Numbered from the stretch's first letter, positions 20,839 through 31,071 are shown. The stretch is DNA of 64,000 bases from Bacillus multifaciens (GCF_030756675.1 NZ_JAVBXD010000005.1:62001-126000), one strand, 5' to 3'. Notes: a model not told the origin generated them from the sequence alone. Program-made: numbers and translations.

Positions 20839-21720
20839 TGGATTCATTTTATAATTTGAAAGTTCTTCTATCACATCTTCGGCACATTGAACTAATTTTG
20901 CTCCTTGTTGGATGAGCTGATTCGTTCCAAACGCACTCTCAATATAATTAGGTCCCGGCATCGCAAATACTTCTCTATTTTGTTCTAAGGCGCAATCTGC
21001 TGTTATAAGAGAACCACTCCGCGCTTTCGCTTCTACTACGAGAACCCCTTGACAAAGTCCACTTATAATACGGTTTCGCCTCGGAAAGTACCATTTTTGC
21101 GGCGCGTAATGCGGGGGATACTCTGTTACGAGCAATATTTGGTCTTTCCATTTTTCATAAAAACTTTGATTCTTTTTTGGATACATATATTTTAGGCCAT
21201 GCCCTAACACTGCAATCGTCATAAAAGGGTGTTCTACTGCAATTTCATGAGCGATTGTATCAATACCATTTGCAAAACCACTCACAATGAGCCAATCATC
21301 GTTTATAAGCGGTTGTAAAATAGATTGTATGCTTCCTTTACCGTATAAAGAAGGATTTCTCGTTCCAACAACTGCTATTTTTTTTGACCATTGTAATAAT
21401 TCTTTCTTCCCCTTTCCATATAAAACATATGGTGGATCAGGGATTTCTCGTAATAAACTTGGATAGTCATCATCCCATATTGTCATGTAGAAAACGTGTT
21501 CTTCTTGTAATTGTTGGATGTAAATAGAAGGCGATGTTTTTTGAAGATAAGAAACAAGTGCAGAGGCTTTTTGTATAGATAACCCAAGGTATTTTTCAAT
21601 TTGAGGAGCTTGAAAAGAATAAATATTCGATAACTGAGGATCAATAACTAATAAACGCTTCAGTACTTTCCACTGATCTGCCAAGAAGTAGTGCAGATGT
21701 AACAATCTTTCACGTTTCAT
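20836..21720 (-). CDS. dprA: DNA processing protein DprA (Smf)
   Basis: Binds incoming single-stranded DNA during natural transformation and loads RecA. The Rossmann-like DprA fold is clear: AVVGTRNPSLYGKGS, IVSGFANGIDTIAHEIAVE, IAVLGHGLKYMYPKKN, YFPRRNRIISGLCQGVLVVE and GSLITADCALEQNREVFAMP. The N-terminal helical region (about residues 1-70) is poorly conserved, as usual. No extra C-terminal winged-helix domain is visible. I start at the ATG at 21720, seven bases behind AAGGAG; an ATG at 21726 lies in the binding site. The length is 294 residues. Position between sucD and topA is conserved in Bacillus. Confidence 0.94.
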   Translation of the reverse strand: MKRERLLHLHYFLADQWKVLKRLLVIDPQLSNIYSFQAPQIEKYLGLSIQKASALVSYLQKTSPSIYIQQLQEEHVFYMTIWDDDYPSLLREIPDPPYVLYGKGKKELLQWSKKIAVVGTRNPSLYGKGSIQSILQPLINDDWLIVSGFANGIDTIAHEIAVEHPFMTIAVLGHGLKYMYPKKNQSFYEKWKDQILLVTEYPPHYAPQKWYFPRRNRIISGLCQGVLVVEAKARSGSLITADCALEQNREVFAMPGPNYIESAFGTNQLIQQGAKLVQCAEDVIEELSNYKMNP

Positions 21721-21770
21721 TCTCATTCTCCTTACCCATAATTTTAATTATGTTAACTACAAAAGGGATA

Positions 21771-21805
21771 AAAGACACCCTCTTTTACAGAAGGTGTCTT
21801 TTAAA
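21771..21805 (-). terminator. Terminator behind sucD
   Basis: AAAAGACACC / GGTGTCTTTT stem with a short loop and a T-run on the minus strand, 5 bp behind the sucD stop. Confidence 0.9.
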
Positions 21806-21809
21806 ATAA

Positions 21810-22712
21810 TTAATAATTTTTACAAGTTTCAAATAAGCCTTTTTCTTTTAAAACAGAAATTAAAGTTTCACCCATAACAGCTGGTGTTTCAGCAACTTTA
21901 ATACCGCATGCTTCCATTGTTTTAATCTTTTCAGCAGCTGTACCTTTGCCACCAGAAATAATCGCACCAGCATGGCCCATACGCTTCCCTGGAGGTGCTG
22001 TTTGACCACCAATAAAGCCGACAACAGGTTTTGTCATATTCGCTTTTACCCATTCAGCAGCTTCTTCTTCTGCCGTTCCACCGATTTCACCAATCATAAT
22101 AACAGCATGTGTCTCGTCATCTTCATTGAATGCTTTCAAAGCATCGATGAAGTTTGTACCATTAACAGGGTCACCGCCGATACCAACTGCAGTTGATTGA
22201 CCGATTCCTTCTTGTGTTAATTGATGTACAGCTTCATAAGTTAACGTACCTGAACGAGATACGATACCTACATGACCTTTTTTATGAATGTATCCTGGCA
22301 TAATACCAATCTTACACTCATCTGGCGTAATAACACCTGGACAGTTTGGTCCAAGAAGACGTGTCTTTTTGCCATCCATATATTTTTTAACATTTACCAT
22401 ATCTAATACAGGAATACCTTCTGTAATACATACTACTAAATCAAGTTCTGCATCAACAGCTTCCATAATTGCATCTGCAGCAAAAGCAGGTGGAACGTAT
22501 ACAACAGAAGCGTTTGCACCTGTCGCTTTTACAGCGTCTTCTACTGTATTAAATACTGGTACACCTTCGATTTCAGTGCCACCTTTACCAGGCGTTACAC
22601 CACCGACAATTTTCGTACCGTATTCAATCATTTGTTTTGTATGGAATAAACCTTGAGAACCTGTAATACCTTGTACAATAACTTTTGTATCTTTATTAAC
22701 TAATACGCTCAT
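21810..22712 (-). CDS. sucD: Succinate-CoA ligase (ADP-forming), alpha subunit
   Basis: TCA-cycle enzyme subunit that binds CoA and carries the phosphohistidine. N-terminal CoA-binding Rossmann domain ([20 protein letters not shown]), then [32 protein letters not shown], and the catalytic His in [16 protein letters not shown] near residue 247. The 300-residue length is normal. It follows sucC by 20 bp with its own ribosome binding site, so both subunits are co-expressed. Confidence 0.98.
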   Translation of the reverse strand: MSVLVNKDTKVIVQGITGSQGLFHTKQMIEYGTKIVGGVTPGKGGTEIEGVPVFNTVEDAVKATGANASVVYVPPAFAADAIMEAVDAELDLVVCITEGIPVLDMVNVKKYMDGKKTRLLGPNCPGVITPDECKIGIMPGYIHKKGHVGIVSRSGTLTYEAVHQLTQEGIGQSTAVGIGGDPVNGTNFIDALKAFNEDDETHAVIMIGEIGGTAEEEAAEWVKANMTKPVVGFIGGQTAPPGKRMGHAGAIISGGKGTAAEKIKTMEACGIKVAETPAVMGETLISVLKEKGLFETCKNY

Positions 22713-22732
22713 TTCTTCTCCCCCGCTTTCTA

Positions 22733-23893
22733 TTAGCCTACTAGTGAAACAATTTTTTGTGCACCGTCTGCCATAGATTCTGCTGCAACAATATTTAAAC
22801 CAGATTCATTTAAAATTTTCTTTCCTAGTTCTACATTTGTACCTTCTAATCGAACAACTAGCGGTAATTCAAGACCTACTTGTTTTGTCGCTTCGATAAC
22901 ACCCTCTGCAATTACATCACATTTCATAATACCGCCAAAAATGTTAACGAAAATACCTTTTACATTTTTATCAGAAAGAATAATTTTGAAAGCTTCTGTA
23001 ACTTTTTCTGCTGTCGCACCGCCACCAACATCTAAGAAGTTAGCTGGGTCACCGCTATAATGTTTAATAATATCCATCGTTGCCATTGCAAGTCCTGCAC
23101 CATTTACCATACAACCAATGTTTCCATCTAATGAAATATAGTTCAGGTCATATTTAGAAGCTTCAACTTCTTTCGGATCTTCTTCATCAAGATCACGAAG
23201 CTCTAAAATGTCTTTATGACGATATAAAGCGTTAGAATCGAAGTTTAATTTTGCATCTAACGCCATAACTTTTCCGTCACCTGTTGTAACAAGCGGGTTA
23301 ATTTCTGCGATAGAACAATCTTTTTCAACAAACGCACGGTATAAGCCCATCATAAACTTTACAGCTTGGCCAACAAGTTTGCTTGGAATATTGATATTAA
23401 ACGCAATACGACGCGCCTGGAAGCCTTGTAGACCTACTGCAGGATCAATATATTCTTTAAAGATCTTTTCTGGTGTTCTCTCTGCTACTTCCTCAATTTC
23501 TGTGCCGCCTTCTTCAGACGCCATTAACACAACTTGAGAAGTCGCGCGATCTAACACAAGACCAATATAATATTCTTTTTTGATGTCGCATCCTTCTTCG
23601 ATAAGTAAGCGCTTTACTTCTTTACCTTCAGGACCTGTTTGATGAGTTACAAGTGTTTTCCCTAGAATTTCTTCTGCATATGTACGAACTTCTTCTAAAT
23701 TTTTCGCTACTTTTACACCGCCGGCTTTGCCGCGTCCGCCAGCATGAATTTGCGCTTTTACTACACATACACTTGTTCCTAATTCTTTCGCTGCTTCTAC
23801 AGCTTCTTCTACTGTAAAGGCAACCTTCCCGTTCGGAACGTTTACCCCATAGTTTCTAAGGACTTCTTTACCCTGATACTCGTGGATATTCAT
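22733..23893 (-). CDS. sucC: Succinate-CoA ligase (ADP-forming), beta subunit
   Basis: ATP-grasp subunit that binds nucleotide and succinate. N-terminal ATP-grasp half begins [37 protein letters not shown] is the nucleotide-binding stretch, [19 protein letters not shown] gives metal ligands, and the C-terminal flavodoxin-like domain shows [17 protein letters not shown] and [14 protein letters not shown]. Length 386 is typical. The ATG follows AGGGGAGGA. A candidate promoter lies about 75-105 bp upstream. Confidence 0.98.
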   Translation of the reverse strand: MNIHEYQGKEVLRNYGVNVPNGKVAFTVEEAVEAAKELGTSVCVVKAQIHAGGRGKAGGVKVAKNLEEVRTYAEEILGKTLVTHQTGPEGKEVKRLLIEEGCDIKKEYYIGLVLDRATSQVVLMASEEGGTEIEEVAERTPEKIFKEYIDPAVGLQGFQARRIAFNINIPSKLVGQAVKFMMGLYRAFVEKDCSIAEINPLVTTGDGKVMALDAKLNFDSNALYRHKDILELRDLDEEDPKEVEASKYDLNYISLDGNIGCMVNGAGLAMATMDIIKHYSGDPANFLDVGGGATAEKVTEAFKIILSDKNVKGIFVNIFGGIMKCDVIAEGVIEATKQVGLELPLVVRLEGTNVELGKKILNESGLNIVAAESMADGAQKIVSLVG

Positions 23894-23967
23894 GGTCCCA
23901 TCCTCCCCTATTTTCCTGTTTTACTCGAAAAGTTTTTTTAATGTTTTTAAAATACTACATTGTCATT

Positions 23968-23996
23968 GTATAAAATGATTGGCACGCTGTCTACAA
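23968..23996 (-). promoter_or_regulatory. Candidate sigma-A promoter of sucCD
   Basis: On the minus strand -35 TTGTAG (23991-23996) and, 17 bases later, TTATAC (23968-23973); TATACA with an 18-base spacer is an alternative. I saw no convincing CcpA site, although catabolite control of TCA genes is common. Confidence 0.45.
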
Positions 23997-24063
23997 TAAA
24001 GTGTCAGAAAACTGAAATCGCTTTATTCTTTTTGGAAAATAATAATGTTAATATACGAAAATA

Positions 24064-24096
24064 AAAAATAAGCTGTGAATTCACAACTTATTTTTC
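24064..24096 (-). terminator. Terminator overlapping the 3' end of rnhB
   Basis: Minus-strand AAAATAAGTTGTGAATTCACAGCTTATTTTTT: stem AAATAAG.TGTGAA with its complement, then a T-run. The rnhB stop lies in the left arm. Confidence 0.8.
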
Positions 24097-24864
24097 AATC
24101 ATATCTTTAATGGGGGCAAACGTTTTTCGGTGTTCCTCTAACACGCCATACGTTTCAATCGCTTGTAAATGTTGTTTCGTTCCATACCCCATATGTTGAT
24201 CAAATCCATACTGCGGATATCGTTTTCCAAGTTCCTTCATCATGCGATCTCTCGTAACTTTCGCAATAATAGACGCAGCTGAAATCGAAATACTTTTCGC
24301 ATCCCCCTTAATTATAGACGTCTGCGGGATAGAAACATTAAGTTCCATTGCATCAATTAGCAAATGCTCTGGTTCGCATGATAAATTACTTACAGCCTCT
24401 AACATCGCTTGTTTCGTTGCTTGATAAATATTTATTTGATCAATAACGTGAGATGGAATAATTCCAACCCCAATTGCTAACGCCTGTTCTTTAATTCCAT
24501 CATAAAACAGCTCACGCTTTGCCTCACTTAGTTTTTTCGAGTCATTCAAACCAGGCATATAGAAATCTTCCGGAAGCACAACAGCCGCCGCAACAACAGG
24601 TCCTGCTAATGGTCCTCTTCCGACTTCATCAATGCCAGCAATGGATACAGTCCCCTTTTGACGAAGTACATTCTCATACTTGGACATCTCAGTGAATTTT
24701 TGTCTTTCTTTTTCTTTATCATCTTTCTGTTTTTTCCATTTTGAAATCAGTCTTTGTACACCTTTTCGCTCGTCTGCTAATAATATCCGAAAACGCTCAT
24801 CGTCTTCTCGTTCAATTCCTTGCAATAAAACGTCAATTGCTTGAATTGTTTGTTTTTTAGACAT
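24088..24864 (-). CDS. rnhB: Ribonuclease HII
   Basis: Removes ribonucleotides misincorporated in DNA and cleaves RNA in hybrids. The Mg-binding carboxylate motif is in [20 protein letters not shown] (about residues 76-95), with further acidic residues in [24 protein letters not shown] and [12 protein letters not shown]. Bacillus RNase HII has an N-terminal substrate-recognition extension before this core, also present here (residues 1-70, charged helix). Length 258. The gene lies between rbgA and sucC, as in other Bacillus, although the B. subtilis genes between rnhB and sucC (ylqG, ylqH) are absent. Confidence 0.96.
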   Translation of the reverse strand: MSKKQTIQAIDVLLQGIEREDDERFRILLADERKGVQRLISKWKKQKDDKEKERQKFTEMSKYENVLRQKGTVSIAGIDEVGRGPLAGPVVAAAVVLPEDFYMPGLNDSKKLSEAKRELFYDGIKEQALAIGVGIIPSHVIDQINIYQATKQAMLEAVSNLSCEPEHLLIDAMELNVSIPQTSIIKGDAKSISISAASIIAKVTRDRMMKELGKRYPQYGFDQHMGYGTKQHLQAIETYGVLEEHRKTFAPIKDMIEK

Positions 24865-24886
24865 ACGTAGTTCCTCCTACAAGTAA

Positions 24887-24914
24887 GAAAAGGCGCGCAA
24901 TAGCGTGCCTTTTC
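24887..24914 (-). terminator. Terminator in the rbgA-rnhB gap
   Basis: Minus-strand stem AAAAGGCACGC / GCGCGCCTTTT followed by CTTACTT. It lies 117 bp behind rbgA and just before the rnhB ribosome binding site, so rnhB may have its own promoter or rely on read-through. Nothing else is seen between 24915 and 25030. Confidence 0.65.
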
Positions 24915-25030
24915 TCTCCCATTTTACAATAGCAAGCCTTTTCTTTTCATCCGAAAAAATGTAAGACGCTAGGCTAAAATAACTACCAGTAAAATTCATC
25001 GAATGCAATGAACGAAATAGAAGTATCACT

Positions 25031-25894
25031 CTATGCTTCTTCTACGATTTCTTCTGGCGTTTCAAATGTCATTTTCCCAAGTTTACCACCGCGAAGCTCA
25101 CGAAGAACAAGTTCTGATGTTTTATCATAATCAACAAGTCCTCCACCCATTAAACAGCCTCTGTTTTTTCCAATCGCATCAAATAGTTCTACAATATCTT
25201 CTGGAATTTCATTTAATTTATAACGATCTTTCAAACGTTCTGGATACTGTTTCTCCATAAAGCGAAGGGCATACACAGCCACATCTTGCAAATTTAAAAT
25301 AGAATCTTTAATTGCTCCAGTCGTCGCAAGACGAAGTCCAACCATTTCATCCTCAAATTTTGGCCATAAAATACCAGGAGTATCAAGTAGTTCCATTTCT
25401 TTCCCTACTTTAATCCATTGCTGCGCCGTTGTTACACCTGGACGATCGCCCGTTTTTGCAATATTTTTCTTCGCTAATTTATTAATTAATGTCGATTTTC
25501 CAACGTTCGGAATCCCAACAATTAAAGCACGAATTGCTCTTGGTTTAATACCTTTTGCAATCATTTTATCAAATTTTTCTTTAACAAGTTCTTTACAAGC
25601 TGCTGTAATTTCTTTCATACCTTGTCCAGCTTGCGCGTTGATAGAGATTGCTTTATGACCTTGTTCTCCAAAATAAGCAATCCATTCTTTTGTTACACGA
25701 TCATCTGCCATATCAGCTTTATTTAAAACAACAAGTCTTGGCTTGTGTGTAATAATTTCATCAATCATTGGATTTCGTGATGATAATGGCAACCTTGCAT
25801 CAACAAGTTCAATTACCACATCGATTAATTTTAATTTCTCTGTTACTTGGCGCCTTGCTTTAGCCATATGACCAGGAAACCATTGAATTACCAT
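25031..25894 (-). CDS. rbgA: Ribosome biogenesis GTPase RbgA (YlqF)
   Basis: Needed for late assembly of the 50S subunit. It is a circularly permuted GTPase: G4 comes first (NKADM, near residue 58), then G1 ([15 protein letters not shown], near residue 125) and G3 (DTPGILWP). The N-terminal segment [11 protein letters not shown] is characteristic, and the C-terminal RNA-binding part ends in PEEIVEEA. The length of 287 residues is normal. The ATG follows AGGTGGAAGT. It is next to lepB and rplS, in line with its ribosomal role. Confidence 0.96.
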   Translation of the reverse strand: MVIQWFPGHMAKARRQVTEKLKLIDVVIELVDARLPLSSRNPMIDEIITHKPRLVVLNKADMADDRVTKEWIAYFGEQGHKAISINAQAGQGMKEITAACKELVKEKFDKMIAKGIKPRAIRALIVGIPNVGKSTLINKLAKKNIAKTGDRPGVTTAQQWIKVGKEMELLDTPGILWPKFEDEMVGLRLATTGAIKDSILNLQDVAVYALRFMEKQYPERLKDRYKLNEIPEDIVELFDAIGKNRGCLMGGGLVDYDKTSELVLRELRGGKLGKMTFETPEEIVEEA

Positions 25895-25916
25895 ACTTCC
25901 ACCTTCTTTTCTACAT

Positions 25917-26468
25917 TCATTTTACAATACGTGCATCTTCGAATGGCCAATACAATATATTAGCTTTTCCAATTACTTGGTCTATTGAAATTGTTCCAAT
26001 TGTACGACTATCCTTACTAAAACGGCGATTATCTCCTAATACAAATAATTCTCCCTTTGGAACTGTTGTCTTCCCTGTAATTTCTTCAAGCTTAAAATCA
26101 TACGTTAATGGACCATCAGCAAGCTGCTTTTTCTGCTTATCTAAATACGGCTCCTCATACGGCTTTCCGTTAATATAGAGTGTGTCGTTTCGATATTCTA
26201 TCTGATCACCAGGCAAACCAATGATACGTTTAATGTAATCTTTATCTTCTGTCGCTTGAAACACTATGATATCAAAGCGTTTTGGTTCTCCAATGTGATA
26301 ACCTATTTTATTAACAATCATACGATCACGATCATGAAGAGTCGGTGACATAGATACACCATCTACAAGAATCGGCGCAAAGAAAAACTGTCTAATAATC
26401 CAAGCTAAGACAACAGCAATCAGAATAGCTTTTGTCCATTCCCAAAGCGTACTTTTTTGTTTCGTCAT
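25917..26468 (-). CDS. lepB: Type I signal peptidase
   Basis: Membrane-anchored serine/lysine protease that removes signal peptides. One N-terminal membrane anchor (about residues 13-31), catalytic Ser39 in GVSMSPTL and catalytic Lys80 in [12 protein letters not shown]. Later boxes: [20 protein letters not shown]. The start is the ATG at 26468 behind GGAGGGG; an upstream extension to 26564 runs through the rplS terminator and is rejected. The length of 183 residues matches Gram-positive SipS-type enzymes. Placement between rplS and rbgA differs from B. subtilis, where this position has no signal peptidase; several paralogs are usual in Bacillus, so the letter/number cannot be assigned. Confidence 0.94.
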   Translation of the reverse strand: MTKQKSTLWEWTKAILIAVVLAWIIRQFFFAPILVDGVSMSPTLHDRDRMIVNKIGYHIGEPKRFDIIVFQATEDKDYIKRIIGLPGDQIEYRNDTLYINGKPYEEPYLDKQKKQLADGPLTYDFKLEEITGKTTVPKGELFVLGDNRRFSKDSRTIGTISIDQVIGKANILYWPFEDARIVK

Positions 26469-26529
26469 GCAATTCCCCTCCACGGTTATGTAAGCTGTTT
26501 GAATGTAAGTAAAAACACAGCTAGATTGG

Positions 26530-26559
26530 AAAAAGGGAGCTTGCAAATACAAGCTCCCA
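26530..26559 (-). terminator. Terminator behind rplS
   Basis: Minus-strand GGGAGCTTG / CAAGCTCCC stem and five T, 8 bp behind the rplS stop. Confidence 0.93.
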
Positions 26560-26567
26560 TACATGTC

Positions 26568-27008
<441 letters not shown>

Positions 27009-27015
27009 AAGTGTT

Positions 27016-27044
27016 ATAATAGCATATTGCTCAGTTTGTTGCAA
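27016..27044 (-). promoter_or_regulatory. Sigma-A promoter of rplS
   Basis: Minus strand: -35 TTGCAA (27039-27044), 17-base spacer, -10 TATTAT (27016-27021). It sits 10 bp behind the trmD stop (27054), giving a leader of about 95-100 bases. Confidence 0.75.
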
Positions 27045-27053
27045 TAGCATTTT

Positions 27054-27788
27054 TTACTTCTCTTCTTTAAATTCTGCTAACCATTTTTCCTCTTCTTTAG
27101 ATAAACTACGGTCCTCTAATAAATCAGGGCGACGCATTAAGGTACGGCGCAGTGATTCTTTACGACGCCATTCTTCAATATATTTATGATTTCCAGACAG
27201 AAGTACATCCGGTACTTTCATTCCACGAAAATCCGCCGGTCTTGTATAATGCGGATGTTCTAGTAAGCCTGTACTAAATGAATCTTCTATTTGTGATTGT
27301 TGATTTCCTAAAACGTCAGGTAATAAGCGGACAACACTATCTGTAATAACCATAGATGCCAATTCTCCGCCTGTTAATACATAATCACCAATTGAAATTT
27401 CATCGGTTACAAGGTGCTCACGAACACGCTCATCATACCCTTCATAATGACCACAAATGAAAATTAGATGTTCTTCTTCAGCTAATTCTTCAGCTTTCTT
27501 TTGTGTAAAACGCTCCCCTTGCGGACACATTAGTACAACGCGTGGTTTACGCTCCGTTTCCTTCGTTAACTCTTCTACAGCATCAAAAATAGGCTGTGGT
27601 GTTAATACCATTCCAGCTCCCCCGCCGTATGGGTAATCATCCACACTATTATGTTTATTCGTTGAATATTCACGGAAATTAACAACACTTAGCTGCACCG
27701 CTTCTTTTTCTTGTGCTTTTTTTAATATAGAAGAACCAAAGACACCTGTAAACATTTCTGGAAACAGTGTTAAAATATCAATTTTCAT
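27054..27788 (-). CDS. trmD: tRNA (guanine-N1-)-methyltransferase TrmD
   Basis: Methylates G37 of tRNAs, preventing +1 frameshifts. SPOUT/trefoil-knot features: [50 protein letters not shown] and the SAM-binding knot [20 protein letters not shown]. The length of 244 residues is normal. Its ATG touches the rimM stop (shared base 27788), so the two are translationally coupled. Confidence 0.98.
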   Translation of the reverse strand: MKIDILTLFPEMFTGVFGSSILKKAQEKEAVQLSVVNFREYSTNKHNSVDDYPYGGGAGMVLTPQPIFDAVEELTKETERKPRVVLMCPQGERFTQKKAEELAEEEHLIFICGHYEGYDERVREHLVTDEISIGDYVLTGGELASMVITDSVVRLLPDVLGNQQSQIEDSFSTGLLEHPHYTRPADFRGMKVPDVLLSGNHKYIEEWRRKESLRRTLMRRPDLLEDRSLSKEEEKWLAEFKEEK

Positions 27789-28303
27789 TACAGTAATCCT
27801 TCCATTACATGAATGGTCACAAGCTGTTCATTGATATTTACTTGTAAGACAACTTCTTCAATATACGGAATTAAAATATCCTGGCCTTTTGGCTGTTTAA
27901 TGACCCAAACGTCGTTTGCACCCGGAGAAAGAATTTCCTTAATTGTACCAATCGTCTCTCCGTCTTCTGTAACAACTGTACAGCCGATAATTTCGTGATA
28001 ATAATACTCTCCTTCAGCCAATTCTCCACGCTGATCTTCTGGCACTTTTAATAAAGAACCTTTCAACCCTTCTACTTCATTGACATTGTTATACCCTTCG
28101 AAAGTCAATAAGTCAAAAGACTTATGTCTACGATGAGAAGTAATCTTTACAGCTAATGGCTCAGCATCTTTCTCTTGCCATATGTATAATGTGTTTCCTA
28201 CTTTATAACGCTCTTCTGGAAAATCTGTACGTGAAACAACACGAACCTCACCTCTAACACCGTGAGTATTTACAATTTTCCCTACATTAAACCATTTCGT
28301 CAT
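27788..28303 (-). CDS. rimM: 16S rRNA processing protein RimM
   Basis: Assists maturation of the 30S head around ribosomal protein S19. N-terminal RimM domain ([18 protein letters not shown]) and C-terminal PRC-barrel ([39 protein letters not shown]). The start is the ATG at 28303; the in-frame codon at 28312 has poorer context. This gives 171 residues. It overlaps trmD by one base. The B. subtilis gene ylqD, between khpA and rimM, is absent. Confidence 0.95.
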   Translation of the reverse strand: MTKWFNVGKIVNTHGVRGEVRVVSRTDFPEERYKVGNTLYIWQEKDAEPLAVKITSHRRHKSFDLLTFEGYNNVNEVEGLKGSLLKVPEDQRGELAEGEYYYHEIIGCTVVTEDGETIGTIKEILSPGANDVWVIKQPKGQDILIPYIEEVVLQVNINEQLVTIHVMEGLL

Positions 28304-28385
28304 AAACAGCACGTCACCCCTGTTCGCTATATGTCGTTAGCATCTCCATTCTTTTTGCTGAAGATGCGATTTATCTCAAAATGTT

Positions 28386-28419
28386 AAAAAAGGGTGAGGA
28401 ACAGATCCTCGCCCTTTTT
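28386..28419 (-). terminator. Terminator behind khpA
   Basis: Minus-strand AAAAAGGGCGAGGA / TCCTCACCCTTTTTT, strong stem plus U-tract, 5 bp behind the khpA stop. rimM-trmD may depend on read-through or a promoter in the 28304-28385 gap, in which I found none. Confidence 0.9.
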
Positions 28420-28423
28420 GTAC

Positions 28424-28651
28424 TTATTGAATTTCCAGCGTAACCTTTTCATTTTCATGATGTCCCGCTGCATATAAGATCGTTCGAATTGCCTTTGCAA
28501 CTCGCCCTTGTTTCCCAATGACTTTACCCACATCCTCAGGATGTACGGTTAATCGATACTTCATCTCTCCGTTGTACAGTTCGTGTGTAACCTTTACATC
28601 TTCAGGATGATCCACAAGGGGTTTAACAATTGTTTCGATTAACCCTGACAT
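28424..28651 (-). CDS. khpA: KH-domain RNA-binding protein KhpA (YlqC)
   Basis: Small single-KH protein; with partner KhpB it binds RNAs and affects cell division/elongation in Gram-positives. The KH motif is VGKVIGKQGRVAKAIRTIL, which contains the GxxG loop (GKQG). Two ATG codons are possible; the one at 28651 has AAGG at eight bases, so I prefer it (75 residues) over 28657. It starts 15 bp behind the rpsP stop, the conserved rpsP-khpA pair. Confidence 0.92.
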   Translation of the reverse strand: MSGLIETIVKPLVDHPEDVKVTHELYNGEMKYRLTVHPEDVGKVIGKQGRVAKAIRTILYAAGHHENEKVTLEIQ

Positions 28652-28665
28652 AGCCATTGCCTTGA

Positions 28666-28938
28666 TTACTTACCTTGTTTAGCTAAATGGAATTTCTCCA
28701 TGATGCCTTGCTTAGAGAAAAGATTGCGAACTGTATCAGATGGTTTCGCACCATTTCCTAACCATTTTAATGCTGATTCTTCGTTGATTTTAACTTCAGC
28801 TGGAACAGCAACTGGGTTGTAAGTTCCGATTTCCTCGATGAAACGTCCGTCACGAGGAGAACGAGAATCTGCAACAACTACACGATAGAAAGGAGATTTT
28901 TTAGATCCCATACGTTTTAAACGAATTTTAACTGCCAT
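28666..28938 (-). CDS. rpsP: 30S ribosomal protein S16
   Basis: Primary assembly protein of the 30S subunit. The sequence begins [20 protein letters not shown], continues [20 protein letters not shown] and is 90 residues, all typical. GGAGGTG stands before the ATG. Its promoter lies directly upstream, so rpsP-khpA forms the start of a unit distinct from ffh. Confidence 0.98.
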   Translation of the reverse strand: MAVKIRLKRMGSKKSPFYRVVVADSRSPRDGRFIEEIGTYNPVAVPAEVKINEESALKWLGNGAKPSDTVRNLFSKQGIMEKFHLAKQGK

Positions 28939-28976
28939 TTATAAAGCACCTCCGAATATATTTCACACAGATAATA

Positions 28977-29006
28977 ATATTAGCAAAAAGAGTGTCCCTT
29001 TGTAAA
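28977..29006 (-). promoter_or_regulatory. Candidate sigma-A promoter of rpsP
   Basis: Minus strand: -35 TTTACA (29001-29006), 18-base spacer, -10 TAATAT (28977-28982), with TG one base before the -10, 39 bases before the rpsP start. Confidence 0.6.
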
Positions 29007-29039
29007 GTATTTTTTCTTAACAGAGCCATCTTTTTTTCC

Positions 29040-30389
29040 TTACATAAATGGAAACTTCAAACCACCTAGTCCTTTTTTCTTACCTTTTTGCATACCAGAC
29101 ATCGTTTTCATCATCTTTTTCATATCTTCAAATTGCTTCAAAAGACGATTGATCTCTTGTACAGTTGTACCACTACCTTTAGCAATACGTTTCTTACGAC
29201 TAGCGTTAATCATTTCCGGTTGTTCACGCTCTAATTTCGTCATTGAGCGAATAATCGCTTCAATGTGTCCAATTTGCTTTTCATCAACTTGGACATTTTT
29301 TAATCCTTTAATTTTCCCAGCACCAGGAAGCATGTTTAATAGCTCATCAAGTGGTCCTAATTGACGCACTTGTCCTAGTTGCTCTAGAAAATCATCCAAC
29401 GTAAAGGAAAGTGTGCGCATTTTCTGTTCAAGTTCTCTTGCTTTTTCTTCATCAACAGTCGCTTGCGCTTTTTCAATTAACGTCAGAACATCACCCATAC
29501 CTAAAATACGCGATGCCATACGTTCTGGATGGAACGCCTCTATCGCATCTAATTTCTCACCCATACCGGCAAACTTAATCGGTGTATTCGTAACTGCTTT
29601 AATAGATAGTGCCGCACCTCCGCGCGTATCACCATCTAACTTCGTTAATACCACACCTGTTAAACCTAGCTGCTCATGAAAACTTTGTGCAACGTTAACC
29701 GCATCTTGTCCTGTCATTGCATCAACAACAAGGAAAATCTCGTCCGGCTTTGCTACTTCTTTCACTTGCGCTAGTTCATCCATAAGCTCTTCATCGATAT
29801 GTAGACGACCTGCTGTATCAATAAGAACGTAATCATGGTGATCTTCTTTTGCTTTTGCAATTGCTTGTTTTGCAATCTCAACAGGACTTACTTTGTCTCC
29901 TAAAGAGAACACTGGCATATCCAACTGTTTACCGAGTGTTTCAAGCTGCTTAATTGCCGCTGGACGATAAATATCAGCTGCAACAAGCATCGGTTTCCGA
30001 TTATGCTTTTTACGAAGTAAATTTGCAAGCTTACCTGTCGTCGTCGTTTTACCTGCCCCTTGCAAGCCTACCATCATAATAACAGTCGGCGGTCGGTTAG
30101 AGACAGCGATTTTGCTCTGTTCTCCGCCCATTAGCTCAGTAAGTTCTTCCTGTACTACTTTGATGACTTGTTGTCCAGGCGTTAAACTTCTCATTACATC
30201 CTGGCCGACAGCACGTTCAGACACACGCTTTACAAAATCTTTTACTACTTTAAAGTTAACGTCTGCTTCTAAAAGCGCAAGACGAACTTCTCTCATCATT
30301 TCTTTTACGTCGGCTTCGGATACTTTCCCTTTGCCGCGAATTTTTTGCATTGTCTGTTGAAGTCGGTCGGCTAATCCTTCAAATGCCAT
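29040..30389 (-). CDS. ffh: Signal recognition particle protein Ffh
   Basis: SRP54-type GTPase that binds signal sequences and 4.5S/scRNA and docks with FtsY at the membrane. N domain first, then G domain: GLQGAGKTTTTGKLA (P-loop, near residue 108), DTAGRLHIDEELMDELA, TKLDGDTRGGAAL. The C-terminal M domain is methionine-rich (MLPGAGKIKG; FEDMKKMMKTMSGMQ; final FPFM) with the RNA-binding SRKKRIAKGSG. The length of 449 residues is normal. It follows ylxM by 12 bp. Confidence 0.98.
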   Translation of the reverse strand: MAFEGLADRLQQTMQKIRGKGKVSEADVKEMMREVRLALLEADVNFKVVKDFVKRVSERAVGQDVMRSLTPGQQVIKVVQEELTELMGGEQSKIAVSNRPPTVIMMVGLQGAGKTTTTGKLANLLRKKHNRKPMLVAADIYRPAAIKQLETLGKQLDMPVFSLGDKVSPVEIAKQAIAKAKEDHHDYVLIDTAGRLHIDEELMDELAQVKEVAKPDEIFLVVDAMTGQDAVNVAQSFHEQLGLTGVVLTKLDGDTRGGAALSIKAVTNTPIKFAGMGEKLDAIEAFHPERMASRILGMGDVLTLIEKAQATVDEEKARELEQKMRTLSFTLDDFLEQLGQVRQLGPLDELLNMLPGAGKIKGLKNVQVDEKQIGHIEAIIRSMTKLEREQPEMINASRKKRIAKGSGTTVQEINRLLKQFEDMKKMMKTMSGMQKGKKKGLGGLKFPFM

Positions 30390-30401
30390 ATTGCCGCCCT
30401 C

Positions 30402-30734
30402 CTAATCTAAATTTTCGATAGCTTCAACAACTTGTTTTACTTGTTCATCTACATGCTCTTCTTCGCTGATTAGCTGCTTTAACTTTGCAACAAGTTGCTG
30501 CCGTTCTTGAAACTTTTGAAGTAATAATAACTTTTCTTCATATTCTTCAAGCATCGCTTCTGTCCGTTTAATATTATCATACACTGCTTGGCGACTTACT
30601 TCAAATTCTTCTGCAATTTCCCCAAGCGATAGATCATCAAGATAGTAAAGTGACATATAACTTCTTTGTTTTGGCGTTAACAACGATTGATAAAAATCAT
30701 ACAAATAATTCATTCTCGTCGTTTTTTCGAGCAT
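30402..30734 (-). CDS. ylxM: Putative helix-turn-helix protein YlxM, SRP-associated
   Basis: UPF0122 family, 110 residues. The helix-turn-helix resembles sigma factor region 4: [20 protein letters not shown], followed by [16 protein letters not shown], a charged helix. In streptococci YlxM binds the SRP and modulates its GTPase activity; a regulatory DNA role is also possible. Its fixed position before ffh supports the SRP link. The ATG follows AAAGGGTGA. Confidence 0.92.
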   Translation of the reverse strand: MLEKTTRMNYLYDFYQSLLTPKQRSYMSLYYLDDLSLGEIAEEFEVSRQAVYDNIKRTEAMLEEYEEKLLLLQKFQERQQLVAKLKQLISEEEHVDEQVKQVVEAIENLD

Positions 30735-30776
30735 GTTGAATCACCCTTTGTTAAGTAAATTACCTTTACATGAATT

Positions 30777-30805
30777 AGTTTACATGGAGAGCAAAGGTGT
30801 GTCAA
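30777..30805 (-). promoter_or_regulatory. Sigma-A promoter of ylxM-ffh
   Basis: Minus strand: -35 TTGACA (30800-30805), 17-base spacer, -10 TAAACT (30777-30782), 42 bases before ylxM. A terminator-like hairpin upstream (30885-30921) makes this an independent unit. Confidence 0.8.
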
Positions 30806-30852
30806 GTTTTTTTCTTAACATCTTAATTTATCCTACTATTCGTGGGCAGTAA

Positions 30853-30883
30853 TACCCCCACTGTTTAAAGTTTCACTTTATAT
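30853..30883 (-). repeat. R2 repeat end in the ftsY-ylxM gap
   Basis: Minus strand: ATAAAGTGAAACTTTAAACA then GTGGGGGTATTACTGCCCAC, a hairpin-forming R2 end. It lies between the ftsY terminator and the ylxM promoter. Confidence 0.55.
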
Positions 30884-30884
30884 T

Positions 30885-30921
30885 CAAAAAGAAGAAGCGG
30901 TAAACACCGCTCCTTCTTTTT
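30885..30921 (-). terminator. Terminator of the ftsY unit (works in both directions)
   Basis: AAAAAGAAG and AGCGG on one side pair with CCGCT and CTTCTTTTT on the other; both strands show a U-tract after the stem. Confidence 0.75.
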
Positions 30922-30944
30922 CTACATATATTTTAAGCTCTTGC

Positions 30945-31058
30945 ACGCGGTAAGAAAGAACCCTGATCGCTTGAGTGAATACTCTCGCTCACTTAAAACG
31001 AAAAGGATTTTTGTGTTAGTTTTGAATTTGTATTTCTACAGATAAAAACTAACACGAA
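30945..31058 (+). repeat. Diverged remnant of repeat R1
   Basis: The ftsY-ylxM gap (30735-31071) has no gene. This part aligns with the 3' half of R1: CCCTGATCGCTT, then CTCGCTCACTTAAAACGAAA and a TGTTAGTTTTGAATTTG tail. It ends in an extra inverted repeat, GTGTTAGTTTT (31013-31023) with AAAACTAACAC (31045-31055), which has no U-tract and so is not a terminator. Confidence 0.5.
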
Positions 31059-31071
31059 TCAAACCTTCACT

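Noticed and set aside
31013-31055. Terminator of ftsY at the GTGTTAGTTTT inverted repeat
   Set aside because: The stem is long but neither strand has a U-tract behind it; the hairpin at 30885-30921 is the better terminator.
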